Assembly: GCA_029222685.1 (NCBI GenBank)
Contig: JARHVB010000002.1
Span: forward strand, 1-64,000
Length of the DNA stretch: 64,000 nucleotides
Reading direction: 5' to 3'
From: Terripilifer ovatus
GTDB taxonomy: Bacteria > Pseudomonadota > Alphaproteobacteria > Rhizobiales > Beijerinckiaceae
Below the pieces are notes generated by a model that had not been told where the DNA came from, ran no database searches, and worked only from the letters and a program-made list of their open reading frames with translations. Both the position numbers and the translations under genes were made by a program. Positions 1 to 10,602 of the stretch are shown one piece after another. Within the stretch, counting starts at the first letter, position 1. The number at the start of each line of letters is the position of its first letter.

Positions 1-38
1 TGCAAAAAGCGGAACATTCCTCCTCACATATCAAACCA

Positions 39-72
39 AAACGGCGGCTCTCTTCTCAGACAGCCGCCGTTT
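39..72. terminator. Bidirectional hairpin terminator upstream of tRNA-fMet
   Basis: An 11-bp perfect stem (39-49 pairs with 62-72) with a 12-nt loop carries A residues on its left flank and a short T run on its right, so it could stop transcription from either side. It most likely ends the chromosomal gene lying left of the window and insulates the tRNA. Confidence 0.65.
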
Positions 73-118
73 GCGTTCACACCGCCACATAACTATCCTG
101 TGGCACAACAAACCTTGA

Positions 119-1810
<1,692 letters not shown>

Positions 1811-1829
1811 AGCGCACTCTCCTCCAATG

Positions 1830-2015
1830 TCAGGAGCGCGTCGTGCGGCGTTCCTCTGTCTGCTTCTCGAACTCCTCGCGCGCGGCTCGGCGGGCTAGCA
1901 ACCGTACCAGCTCTATCAGGCGCGGGTCGGAACCTTCGCCGCGCCGGACGAGCGTCAATTCCGGCTCTACGAGCCGGAGCGCACTTCTCTGCTTGGGGCG
2001 GTTGCCATGGTTCAT
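1830..2015 (-). CDS. Small basic/acidic protein upstream of the recombinase
   Basis: This 61-aa ORF starts at ATG 2013-2015 and ends 19 bp before the recombinase start on the same strand, so the two are probably co-transcribed. The product is highly charged and helical (LIELVRLLARRAAREEFEKQ) with no membrane segment. No family is recognised. A small charged protein next to a serine integrase is a candidate recombination directionality factor or regulator, but nothing in the sequence proves that. An upstream TTG extension is possible; it was not chosen because it lacks a ribosome site. Confidence 0.55.
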   Translation of the reverse strand: MNHGNRPKQRSALRLVEPELTLVRRGEGSDPRLIELVRLLARRAAREEFEKQTEERRTTRS

Positions 2016-2277
2016 CGTTGCGTCGTTTGAAGCCGATTGCAAGGTGATCGGCTTCACGATTGCCGCAAGGCGAGGTATAAGCAACTGAAATCAAAGGAGA
2101 ATAATTGGCGGCATGCGGTGCGTGTACGGCGACGGAAGAGACGCCCTGCGTAGCGTGGCGCGCCACAGCAGATGGAAAATACTGGCGCTGCTCCGGGCTT
2201 TTACCCGTACTGCCAGAATTGTCAGGGGCGCACATGGTCATCTCGTCATCCCTTGCCGGCCGCACGAGTATGGATTA

Positions 2278-2291
2278 TATATCCGGATATA
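2278..2291. promoter_or_regulatory. Palindromic operator/promoter of the toxin-antitoxin operon
   Basis: A perfect 14-bp palindrome, TATATCCGGATATA, sits two bases before the AAGGAGG ribosome site (2294-2300) of the antitoxin gene. The AT-rich half overlaps a likely -10 box. This arrangement suits autorepression by an antitoxin dimer. Confidence 0.55.
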
Positions 2292-2305
2292 GCAAGGAGG
2301 CGACG

Positions 2306-2608
2306 ATGAGCAATGCCGCACAGAAGAGGGCGCTTCAGAATTACCGCGCGCGCCTGACGCAGCGCGGCTTCACGCGCTTTGAGGTCACGGCGCTCGACGC
2401 TGATCGCGAACTGATCCGCACGCTTGCCCGGCGCCTGGCCGAGGAAGGACCGGAAGCGGAGCAGGTTCGTGCTGCCGTGAAAACAGCCGTCGCCGGTGAG
2501 CCGCCGAGGCCCGGTAATATTCTTACCGCTTTGCGACGCTCACCCCTGGTCGGCGCCGACCTTGACCTTTCCCGCCCGCGTGAAGAGGGGCGGAAGGTCG
2601 ATCTGTGA
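2306..2608 (+). CDS. Antitoxin of a type II toxin-antitoxin pair
   Basis: A 100-aa charged protein placed directly before, and overlapping by 4 nt, a PIN-domain toxin gene. The ATG at 2306 was chosen over longer starts because AAGGAGG lies 5 bases upstream. The N-terminal half is mostly helical and the C-terminal tail is extended and charged (LSRPREEGRKVDL), as expected of an antitoxin that wraps its toxin. The DNA-binding fold is not obvious by eye. Its likely roles are neutralising the downstream toxin and repressing the operon through the palindrome at 2278-2291. Function is inferred from context. Confidence 0.75.
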   Translation: MSNAAQKRALQNYRARLTQRGFTRFEVTALDADRELIRTLARRLAEEGPEAEQVRAAVKTAVAGEPPRPGNILTALRRSPLVGADLDLSRPREEGRKVDL

Positions 2609-3036
2609 CGCGCTATCTGCTCGACACCAACATTATCAGCAACATCGTCAAGCCGAAGCCTTCGGAGTCGCTCATGGCTTGGTTGGCGGAGCAGCGTGAC
2701 GAGGATCTGTTCATTTCCTCGCTGACGGTTGCTGAGATCAGGCGTGGCATCCTCGAAAAGCCGCGCGGAAAGAAGCGCGATGCGCTAGATGCCTGGTTCG
2801 CAGGGCCGGAAGGACCGCAAGCGCTTTTCGTTGGGCGTGTTTTGTCTTTCGACGATAAGGCCGGTCTGATCTGGGCGCGGCTGATGGCGGACGGCAAATC
2901 CGCTGGACGTCCTCGTAGTGGCCTCGACATGATTGTAGCCGCGATTGCTGGCACGAATGACTGCGTCGTCGTCACTGACAACGAGCGTGATTTCGCCGGC
3001 ATCGAGATCATCAATCCAATCCGCGGGACGGGATGA
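2605..3036 (+). CDS. PIN-domain toxin, VapC family ribonuclease
   Basis: This 143-aa PIN-domain protein carries the expected acidic residues: D7 in LLDTN, E44 in VAEIRRG, D108 in SGLDMIVAA and D125 in VVTDN. These bind Mg or Mn for RNA cleavage; VapC toxins usually cut tRNA or rRNA and stop translation. It starts with GTG overlapping the antitoxin stop and is itself overlapped by the next gene (ATGA at 3033). The toxin-antitoxin pair is therefore translationally joined to the downstream operon and may act as its guardian or stabiliser. Confidence 0.9.
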   Translation: MTRYLLDTNIISNIVKPKPSESLMAWLAEQRDEDLFISSLTVAEIRRGILEKPRGKKRDALDAWFAGPEGPQALFVGRVLSFDDKAGLIWARLMADGKSAGRPRSGLDMIVAAIAGTNDCVVVTDNERDFAGIEIINPIRGTG

Positions 3037-3857
3037 TGCGAACGAAGCCCTTCTCACGTCCCACGCTTATCGCAGCCGTCGAACTGCTCGAAGGCCATAG
3101 CCAGGCGCGCTTCAATCAGATGGTCCTTCGGCTCGGCCTTGAAGACGAGATCGGCTCCGGGACGGCGGTCAGCGTCGCCAAGAAGTGCGACATCCTCGGG
3201 CGCATCGTCGTACAGCGTTCAGACCAGGCCCTCGACACGCTCGACGGCACCATGACGCTCGGCGAGGCCGTGGTCCGCGAAGCAGTCCAGCTCCTGCGCG
3301 CCGAGCCGAGCCTTCCCCGCGAGCTGGCGCTGGGGCGCGGCCTGGCACGCGATGGCTACGTCGTCAGCTTCGGCGACTATGGGCGCGATCCCACGCTGCG
3401 GGCGGCCTTACCCGACGAGGTCCAGCTTCCCGAGACCGACGACGAAGTTCACCAGCTTCTCAAGTCCTTTCAGTTCACGACGCCGCTCGGCCATCTGGAT
3501 CAGGCGGTCGAGGCGCACACGCGCGGCGATTGGGCGGCCTGCAACAGCCAGCTCCGGACCTTCCTTGAAAGCCTGTTCGACGACATCGCCCGGAACGTCC
3601 GGCCGCAGCAAGCCGCGCAGCGGCCCAGCTCCGAGAATCGGCGCGCGCTTCTGGCCGATCCGAGCGTCGGCTTTCTAGCGGTCGACCGGAACGAATGGAC
3701 GGCCGACGGCAAGAACTACGTCAACGGCCTCTTCAAGATGCTGCACACCGAGGGCTCGCACCCTGGGCTCTCGGACGAGGATCACAGCACCTTTCGCCTT
3801 CATGTCGTCCTCATCACGGCCAGGACGTTTTTGCGCCGTCTCCACTACGGCCGTTGA
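3033..3857 (+). CDS. Abortive-infection-like protein (Abi C-terminal-type domain)
   Basis: A 274-aa soluble protein starting in an ATGATG that overlaps the toxin stop. The C-terminal third (GLFKMLHTEGSHPGLSDED, then a helix ending HYGR) resembles the Abi_C/AbiJ type of HEPN-like domain found in phage-defence proteins. The N-terminal ~120 residues look like a helical winged-helix-type region. I do not see an unambiguous RX4-6H catalytic motif, so RNase activity is uncertain. It is the first gene after the toxin-antitoxin pair and is followed 2 bp later by the next gene, so it belongs to the same operon. Family assignment is by motif recall only. Confidence 0.6.
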   Translation: MMRTKPFSRPTLIAAVELLEGHSQARFNQMVLRLGLEDEIGSGTAVSVAKKCDILGRIVVQRSDQALDTLDGTMTLGEAVVREAVQLLRAEPSLPRELALGRGLARDGYVVSFGDYGRDPTLRAALPDEVQLPETDDEVHQLLKSFQFTTPLGHLDQAVEAHTRGDWAACNSQLRTFLESLFDDIARNVRPQQAAQRPSSENRRALLADPSVGFLAVDRNEWTADGKNYVNGLFKMLHTEGSHPGLSDEDHSTFRLHVVLITARTFLRRLHYGR

Positions 3858-3859
3858 TC

Positions 3860-4912
3860 ATGACCGCGAGCGCCACCAGCACGAAATCCAAGGTCACCTT
3901 CCTGGAAACCGTCTATCCGCCGATTTCCAATCAGGAGGCCGTCTGGCTTCGGAATGACCCGGAGGTCGAGGCGCTGCTCAGGCAGAGCGACTTCTACATG
4001 ATCGGCGGTCGCGCCGAAGCCAAATACCTGAACCTCGTCATCGACCCCGACACCTACGTCATAACCTTCGACTTCGCGATCGGCGACGATTTCCGCGACC
4101 CCGTCGACATCCACATCTGCGACCTGCCGGCCGTCGAGGAATCGGAAGCCGAATCCTTTTGGATTGAGGCTGGCGACAAAAATATCCGGGTGTGGGACGG
4201 GCCAATCGGTGAGCCCGGCTCGAACGTTCTGGAGTGGTTCACGACCGAGAAGCTGATTTGGGATCGGTCGCGCGGCCGCGCCGGTATCGAGCGCTTCGAT
4301 CGTTACCGCGAGGCCGCGACCTACGATCTTCTCTATGTCGGCATCGCCAAGGTCGGAGACAGCTTCGATCGCCTCATCAGCAATGGTCACAAGGCCCGCA
4401 TGGAGATTCTTGGCAACGAGCCCCAGCGCTATCCCGGAGCGCGGGTGACCGACGAAATCTATCTGTTCCTGTTCAACGTCCAGCCGCAGATCATGACGAC
4501 CTTCGAGCCGGACCATGACTTCGAGAACGAGGATTTCAGCGGTGCCTACGACCAGAAGCGCATCGTCGCCGACGCAGAGAAGGCCTTCGTCAGCCTCTTG
4601 AAGCCCGAATACAACGTTGTGAAGTTCGCGAGCTACCCGAAGGGCGCAGACGGCCTCTACGGCTCCGACTTCGTTCGCTACGGCTACGCGATCTGCGAGG
4701 CAGTTTCCTTCAACACGGCGCATGGCCGGATCAGGGGAAGCCGGGACGCGGCCACCGGCTTCATCACCAATGATGCCGACAGCATCTTCGTCGAAGGAAG
4801 CACCGTGAAGCTGTTCGTCTCGGGCGTCGACTTCCCGGCCGAGCCGCCGCCGCGCGCAGCGAACGCCGCTCCGCAAGACAACCAGAAGGAAGACAATCAG
4901 GGGGGTGTATGA
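3860..4912 (+). CDS. Uncharacterised operon protein with GIY-YIG-like segment
   Basis: A 350-aa protein. The start at ATG 3860 is chosen because the longer frame runs through the preceding gene. No confident family. The centre (YDLLYVGIAKVGDSFDRL, about residues 155-172) followed later by EKAFVSLLKPEYNVV (about 240-255) resembles the first strand, arginine helix and catalytic-glutamate region of GIY-YIG nucleases. That would make it a DNA or RNA nuclease; the match is weak and by eye. The ends of the protein are low-complexity. It overlaps the following gene by 4 nt (ATGA), so it is translated together with the PHP-ATPase. Confidence 0.6.
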   Translation: MTASATSTKSKVTFLETVYPPISNQEAVWLRNDPEVEALLRQSDFYMIGGRAEAKYLNLVIDPDTYVITFDFAIGDDFRDPVDIHICDLPAVEESEAESFWIEAGDKNIRVWDGPIGEPGSNVLEWFTTEKLIWDRSRGRAGIERFDRYREAATYDLLYVGIAKVGDSFDRLISNGHKARMEILGNEPQRYPGARVTDEIYLFLFNVQPQIMTTFEPDHDFENEDFSGAYDQKRIVADAEKAFVSLLKPEYNVVKFASYPKGADGLYGSDFVRYGYAICEAVSFNTAHGRIRGSRDAATGFITNDADSIFVEGSTVKLFVSGVDFPAEPPPRAANAAPQDNQKEDNQGGV

Positions 4913-7872
4913 TCAATCGCGGTTCCGAATGGCATCGATGGGAGCCGCATATCCATGCGCCCGGCACCCTGTTCAACAACCAGTTCAAAGGTCCAAACGC
5001 CTGGGGCGACTATCTCACCAGCCTCGAACGGGCGACGCCTATTATCCGCGCGATCGCGGTGACCGACTATTATTGCACCGACACCTATCAGGACGTCGTC
5101 CGAGAGATGAAGGAAAACGGCCGCCTGCCACAGGTCGCGCTTGTTTTCCCCAATGTCGAGCTACGGCTCGACGTGGCGACGGTGAAAGAACGCTGGACCA
5201 ATATCCACCTGCTCGTCTGCCCCGACGATCCGAAGCATGTGGCGGAGGTGGAGCGATTTCTCAGCCGGCTGAGATTTGAAGCGTTTGGCGACAACTTCGC
5301 CTGCACGCGAGAAGACCTCATCAAGCTGGGACGGAAATCCAAGCCGGAGCTGAGCGATGAGCGGGCCGCGTTCCGCCACGGCGCTTCGCAGTTCAAGGTC
5401 AACTTCGGAAAATTGCGCGAAGAATACGGCAAGAGCGATTGGGCGAAAGAGAACATCCTGATCGCCGTCGCAGGCGCCGAAACCGATGGTACGTCCGGCA
5501 TCCGCGATGCCAATGACGCAACCTTGCGACAGGAAATCGAGAAGTTCGCGCACGTCATTTTTGCCAGCAGTCCGGCGCAGCGCGATTTCTGGCTGGGGCG
5601 GAGAAGCGGCGTCGGAGAGGACGTGCTGCGCGAGCGATACGACGGCTGCAAGCCCTGCCTGCACGGCAGCGACGCACATGAGCAAGCGACCGTCGCCAAA
5701 CCCGATGGCGACCGCTATTCCTGGATCAAGGGCGCGTTGGAATTCGATGCGCTGCGCCAAGCCTATATCGATCCCGCCGGTCGGGCCTATGTCGGCCCCC
5801 ATCCCCCGTTTCGAGCCACCCCCGCACGTGTCATTGCTGAGATAGAATTGACGGGCGCGGACTGGGCGCAGACGCCGAAGCTCGCCCTCAATCCTGGTCT
5901 GGTCGCCATCATCGGCGCGCGGGGCTCGGGCAAGACCGCTCTCGCGGATGCGATCGCGGCGGGATGCGACGCCACGGAAGGCCGCTTGAGCAATGCTTCG
6001 TTCATCGTGCGGGCGCGTGAGCATCTCGACGGCGTCGGTGTCCGGCTGACCTGGGAGACCGGGGATCCATCTGTGCGCCCTTTGCTCGATGATGCCTTCG
6101 ATCCGTCGCTCTATCCGCGGGCGCGCTATCTCTCACAGAAATTCGTCGAAGAGCTGTGCTCGGCCGACGGGCTGAAGGACGAATTGCTGAGCGAGATCGA
6201 GCGAGTCATTTTTGAAGCCCACAACACGCTGGAACGCGACGGCGCGACGGATTTCGGCGAACTGCTGGAGCTGCGGACGACGGTGTTGCGCGACAACCGC
6301 ACCCGCGACGAGGAGGCCATCGCGACTCTCTCCGATCAGGTCGGGCTCGAGCGTGAGAAGCAAAGCCAGATCGCCGGCCTGAAATCGCAAATCACTCAGA
6401 AGGAAGCGCTGATCGCCGGCTACATCAAAAGCCGAGACACATTGGTGACCGCCGGCAGCGCGGAGCGGATCGCGCGGCTGAACGCGCTGACCGAAGCCGC
6501 CGATCATGTCCGGACCCAGATCCGGTTGTGGTCGCAGGAATGCCAAGTCCTGCGGTCTTTGCAGAACGACGTGTCGGATTTCCGAACCAATCGCGCGCCC
6601 ATGGCTCTGCGCACGAGCAAGCAGACCTTCGTCGGCGCGCATCTGGATGACGAGGCGTGGGAGGCGTTCCAACAGACTTACGCCGGCAACGTCGACGGAA
6701 CGTTGACCGAGCGGCTGGCAAGGGCCGAACGGCAGGCAGCTACATGGCGGGGTAAGGAGCACCCTCGTAAGGCGAGCGATCAGGACCCCTATGTGGCCGA
6801 TGACGCCGAGCTAAAGCGATTGTCGCTGGGCGAACTGGAGGCCGAGATCGGTCGCATTCAGCGCCTGATCAACATCGATACGGACACCGCCAATCGCCTG
6901 AGAACGATCACCACCAAAATCGGAGATGAGAATGCCGCGCTGAAGCGGCTGAAGGACGCGCTGGCCGATTGTGAAGGCGCCGCGGCGCGGACCACCCAGC
7001 TCCAAACAGATCGAGAGCAGGCCTATTTGCGGGTCTTCGAATCCATCGTCGCGGAAGAACAAGTGCTGCACACGCTGTATCGCCCGCTCATGGATCGGCT
7101 CGCGCAGGCGTCCGGGACGCTGCGCAAATTGTCGTTCTCGGTATCTCGTCATGCGGACGTGCATCGCTGGGCGACGGAGGGCGAAAGCCTGTTCGACAAG
7201 CGGCGCACCGGCCCTTTCAAAGGCGTGGGCACGTTGGAGACCTGGGCCGACGCGTTGCTGAAGCCGGCGTGGGAATCGGGCGATCCGACAGCCGTCGCCG
7301 AGGCGATGGCGGGATTTCGTCAGGCTCATCAGGCCGAGCTGCTCGATCTCTCCGAGGTTCCGCGATCACAGCAAGCGGATTATCGCTCCTGGCTGAGACG
7401 GTTCGCCAAATGGCTCTACGGCACCAGCCATATCGAGATCAGCTACAGCATCGACTACGAAGCCGTCGATATCCGTAAGCTCTCTCCGGGCACGCGCGGC
7501 ATCGTCCTGCTGCTGCTCTATCTCGCCTTGGACGACAGCGATGACCGCCCGCTGATCATCGACCAGCCGGAAGAGAACCTCGATCCCAAATCAATCTTCG
7601 ACGAGCTGGTCGAGCTGTTCATCGCCGCGAAGAATGTGCGCCAGGTCATTATGGTGACGCACAACGCGAACCTGGTGGTCAACACGGACGCCGATCAGAT
7701 CATCGTCGCCTTCTCTGGCACTCATACACCCGGCAAGCTGCCGCCGATCCGCTACCTGTCGGGTGGCCTCGAAAACGCGGAGATGCGCAAGCACGTCTGC
7801 GACATCCTGGAAGGTGGCGACCGCGCCTTCAAGGAGCGCGCACGGCGACTTCGCGTCCGTCTCGATCGATGA
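4909..7872 (+). CDS. PHP-domain and SMC-like AAA ATPase (TrlF-type)
   Basis: A 987-aa protein with an N-terminal PHP phosphoesterase domain: H14 and H16 in PHIHAPG, an acidic VTDYY near residue 53, and HGSDAHE near 255. An ABC/SMC-type ATPase split by long coiled coils follows. Walker A is GARGSGKT (about 336-343), the signature-like loop KLSPGTRG lies near 857, and Walker B with D-loop is LIIDQPEENLD (about 880-890), followed by a switch histidine in VTHNAN. This order matches proteins that I recall being annotated as TrlF-family AAA-like ATPases. Coupling nucleotide hydrolysis to a PHP nuclease or phosphatase suggests a defence effector. It overlaps both neighbours by 4 nt. Confidence 0.8.
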   Translation: MINRGSEWHRWEPHIHAPGTLFNNQFKGPNAWGDYLTSLERATPIIRAIAVTDYYCTDTYQDVVREMKENGRLPQVALVFPNVELRLDVATVKERWTNIHLLVCPDDPKHVAEVERFLSRLRFEAFGDNFACTREDLIKLGRKSKPELSDERAAFRHGASQFKVNFGKLREEYGKSDWAKENILIAVAGAETDGTSGIRDANDATLRQEIEKFAHVIFASSPAQRDFWLGRRSGVGEDVLRERYDGCKPCLHGSDAHEQATVAKPDGDRYSWIKGALEFDALRQAYIDPAGRAYVGPHPPFRATPARVIAEIELTGADWAQTPKLALNPGLVAIIGARGSGKTALADAIAAGCDATEGRLSNASFIVRAREHLDGVGVRLTWETGDPSVRPLLDDAFDPSLYPRARYLSQKFVEELCSADGLKDELLSEIERVIFEAHNTLERDGATDFGELLELRTTVLRDNRTRDEEAIATLSDQVGLEREKQSQIAGLKSQITQKEALIAGYIKSRDTLVTAGSAERIARLNALTEAADHVRTQIRLWSQECQVLRSLQNDVSDFRTNRAPMALRTSKQTFVGAHLDDEAWEAFQQTYAGNVDGTLTERLARAERQAATWRGKEHPRKASDQDPYVADDAELKRLSLGELEAEIGRIQRLINIDTDTANRLRTITTKIGDENAALKRLKDALADCEGAAARTTQLQTDREQAYLRVFESIVAEEQVLHTLYRPLMDRLAQASGTLRKLSFSVSRHADVHRWATEGESLFDKRRTGPFKGVGTLETWADALLKPAWESGDPTAVAEAMAGFRQAHQAELLDLSEVPRSQQADYRSWLRRFAKWLYGTSHIEISYSIDYEAVDIRKLSPGTRGIVLLLLYLALDDSDDRPLIIDQPEENLDPKSIFDELVELFIAAKNVRQVIMVTHNANLVVNTDADQIIVAFSGTHTPGKLPPIRYLSGGLENAEMRKHVCDILEGGDRAFKERARRLRVRLDR

Positions 7873-9470
7873 GGACGGACGACGACATGGAAAGCGAATT
7901 AGATCCCGATCGCATTGGCCGCATCGGCGAACGGCAGTTCGAAGTGCTCTGCGAGTGCGCGGGCCTCTATTGCAACAAGAGCGTCGTCGACGTGATGGGC
8001 TGGGATTTCATCGTGGAGTTCCCGACGGTGTCGGCCGGCCAGGCGTTACCACTCGATCAACGCCCCACCAACGCCGCCCGGGTGCAGTTGAAGTCGACAC
8101 TCGGCCGCGCCGGCAATCGTATCCGCCTCAGCCTGTCAGCCATCGATCGCTTGGCCAAGGACCCTCGGCCGGCGCTCATCGTCGTGTTCCGGCTGCGAGC
8201 CGACGGCGAACTCCAATCCGCTTACCTTGTCCACCTTATCGGGAATGAGCTCGCGCGCGTGCTCAGGCGATTGAGATTGGCGGAGGCCCGCAAGGCTCAC
8301 GACATCAACCACACCGATATCAGCTACGACTATGAGAAGGTCGGGGTGCGCTTCGAGCCGACTCCCGCCGGCTTATCGGCAGCCCTGAGTGCAGCCTGCG
8401 GACAAAGTCCTGGCGCCTACACGATCGAGAAGCAACGGCAGCTCACCGAGCTTGGCTATGAGAACGGCCAGTTCGAGGCCGAGGCACTTATCCAGATCGA
8501 GGGTCCGGAGCATTTCAGTAGTTTATTGCTCGGCCTCGCGCCCTTGAAACCGCACCGGCTCCGCGTATTCGACAGCCGGTTCGGCATACGCCTTCCTTAT
8601 CAAGGCACGCTGTTCGACGACATCGAGGAGCTACGGCTTACGCCTCCTACTCTGGGTTCCTGCGAGATTTCCATCCGCGGATCCGGCTTCGGACAAGCGG
8701 CGCGGTTCGACGGCGAAATGTTCATCGGGCCGCCGATAGCCGAGCCGCATGGAGCAGAGCTGCTCATCCGCACCCTCGACTTCATCATCCGGCTGACACC
8801 GCCGGCGCTCAAGTTCGAGAGCGTCGGCTCGATCGATGACATGGAGCATTCCCTGGAGGAGTGGGCGGAGCTGCTTCGCGCGCTCACGCTTATGGCGACG
8901 GGGCGAGCGACCCTGACGATTGCCGGAAATGACCGCATCCCGTCGATTACCTTCCCGGTCGATCAACCCATCACCGGACCGTACCTCGAGGAGATTCCGC
9001 TGATCTCCGCATTCTTGGACGGGTGGCTTCAGCTTCTCACGAACGCAGGCCTTCGCTCCACCGCTAGGTTCAAGTTCGATGCGTTCTGGGAGGCAAATGA
9101 AGCACGTATGGCCGTAGACATCCTGCTCAATCCGAAATCGCAGGCTCGCTTCGAGTTCCAGACGCTTGAGATTGAAGAACCGTCGTCGTCGCCCGAAGGC
9201 CTGTATTTCAACAGCTCGTCGTTTGCCGACACCAGCATAACCTTCAGCGCGAAGGTCTTCTTCGAGCAGTCCGATGATCCAGAATGGCAGTATCGGTCGA
9301 CCCGTTTCGAAGCTCTCGATGTTCGACCGAAGGTCGATGACCTCGAAGAATACGGAATGGACCAGGCGACCGCCTGCGATCTGAAGCTCCTCATCGACCC
9401 GAGGAACATGACATTGGCGCCTCGGAGCGACATTCCCGAAGCGCCCACTACATCCCAGCACCAGGAGTGA
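7869..9470 (+). CDS. DUF4365-like PD-(D/E)xK nuclease-domain protein
   Basis: A 533-aa protein. The N-terminal ~110 residues look like a restriction-endonuclease fold: E21/E25 in IGERQFE, D46 in MGWDFIVEF, and Q73-x-K75 in VQLKST, as in DUF4365 domains. The remaining ~400 residues are beta-rich and unfamiliar. They may recognise a target or bind the ATPase encoded just upstream, with which this gene overlaps by 4 nt. The most likely role is a nuclease component of the same multi-gene system. ATG 7869 is taken as start because of the overlap; ATG 7887 is the alternative. Confidence 0.7.
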   Translation: MRTDDDMESELDPDRIGRIGERQFEVLCECAGLYCNKSVVDVMGWDFIVEFPTVSAGQALPLDQRPTNAARVQLKSTLGRAGNRIRLSLSAIDRLAKDPRPALIVVFRLRADGELQSAYLVHLIGNELARVLRRLRLAEARKAHDINHTDISYDYEKVGVRFEPTPAGLSAALSAACGQSPGAYTIEKQRQLTELGYENGQFEAEALIQIEGPEHFSSLLLGLAPLKPHRLRVFDSRFGIRLPYQGTLFDDIEELRLTPPTLGSCEISIRGSGFGQAARFDGEMFIGPPIAEPHGAELLIRTLDFIIRLTPPALKFESVGSIDDMEHSLEEWAELLRALTLMATGRATLTIAGNDRIPSITFPVDQPITGPYLEEIPLISAFLDGWLQLLTNAGLRSTARFKFDAFWEANEARMAVDILLNPKSQARFEFQTLEIEEPSSSPEGLYFNSSSFADTSITFSAKVFFEQSDDPEWQYRSTRFEALDVRPKVDDLEEYGMDQATACDLKLLIDPRNMTLAPRSDIPEAPTTSQHQE

Positions 9471-9736
9471 GAGGCGGCAACCGCCACCTAAGGAACGGCC
9501 ACCAAATGAGCATGCAATGGCTATTGGCAAAAGCGCCAGGATTTCAGGCGCTACCCGAAGCGGATCGCGCCGCGATCTTCAACTTCACCTTTCTATGGAG
9601 CCTGTTCGAAGCCCAGGTCATGGGCAACTTCGCACGCGCCGACCTGATCTGCGCAAAGGTCGATGAATGGCGTGACGCCGGAACGCTCGAAGCCGACCCG
9701 TACGCCCCGGAGCTGGCCTATTTCCGGCAGCGCTAT

Positions 9737-9787
9737 TGTCAATCGGCGTTGAACTTTGACCCCGTATCGGCGTCCAATTTTGACCCC
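9737..9787. repeat. IS21 left terminal repeats
   Basis: Two consecutive repeat units, each ending in a TTGACCCC-type core (about 9737-9763 and 9764-9787). They match, in inverted orientation, the units at the right end. IS21-family transposases bind such multiple terminal repeats. The istB stop codon lies inside this end. Confidence 0.85.
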
Positions 9788-10602
9788 TTCGCGCGGCGTG
9801 GTTTGAGGGTAGCGCTCGTCTCGTCGGAGCTGGCCGGGATTGCGGAGACGAGACGAGCGCGGGCGGCGTGATCGTCGTCGCGGCTTTTGAATCGCCAGCT
9901 GTCGTTGCCGGTCTCGACGATGTCGCAGTGATGGGTCAACCGGTCGAGCAGCGCGGTGGTCATCTTGGCGTCGCCGAACACGCTGGGCCATTCGCCGAAG
10001 GCGAGATTGGTCGTGACGATGACGGAAGCACGCTCGTAGAGCCGACTGACGAGATGGAACAGAAGCTGGCCGCCGGATTGGGCGAAGGGTAGATATCCGA
10101 GTTCGTCCAGCACGATGAAGTCCATCCGGGTCAGATGTTCGGCAAGCCGGCCCTGACGTCCGTTACGGGTCTCGATCTCGAGGCGGTTGACGAGGTCGAC
10201 CACGTTGTAGAAGCGACCGCGGGCGCCGGATCGGATGCAGCTTCTGGCGATTGCGATGGCCAGGTGGGTTTTGCCCGTGCCGGTGCCGCCGACGAGCACG
10301 ACGTTGCGCTGCTGGGCGATGAAGCCGCCGCCGGCGAGATCGTTGACGAGCGTCTGATTGATCGGCGTGCCTTCGAACTGGAAGTCGTCGAGATCCTTGG
10401 CCAACGGCAGCTTGGCGATGGTGAGCTGGTACTTGATCGACCGCGCCTGCTTCTCGTTGATCTCGGCGCTGAGCAGGTCGCCGACGATGCGCTGAGGTTC
10501 GTGCTGGCGCTTGACGGCCGTCGCCATGATCTCGTCGAAGGCAGCCCTCATGCCGTAGAGTTTGAGCTCGCCCATGAGGTCGAAGATTTGGGTTCGTTCC
10601 AT
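9739..10602 (-). CDS. istB: IstB transposition helper ATPase
   Basis: A 287-aa AAA+ helper of the IS21 transposase. Walker A is [11 protein letters not shown] (about residues 100-110) and Walker B is [12 protein letters not shown], both diagnostic of IstB. It assembles on DNA and selects the target for IstA. ATG 10602 is preceded by a GGAGG site, and its start overlaps the istA stop (TGATG), so the two are coupled. The C-terminus is encoded by the IS left end, so its last residues come from the terminal repeat. Confidence 0.95.
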   Translation of the reverse strand: MERTQIFDLMGELKLYGMRAAFDEIMATAVKRQHEPQRIVGDLLSAEINEKQARSIKYQLTIAKLPLAKDLDDFQFEGTPINQTLVNDLAGGGFIAQQRNVVLVGGTGTGKTHLAIAIARSCIRSGARGRFYNVVDLVNRLEIETRNGRQGRLAEHLTRMDFIVLDELGYLPFAQSGGQLLFHLVSRLYERASVIVTTNLAFGEWPSVFGDAKMTTALLDRLTHHCDIVETGNDSWRFKSRDDDHAARARLVSAIPASSDETSATLKPRRAKGSKLDADTGSKFNAD

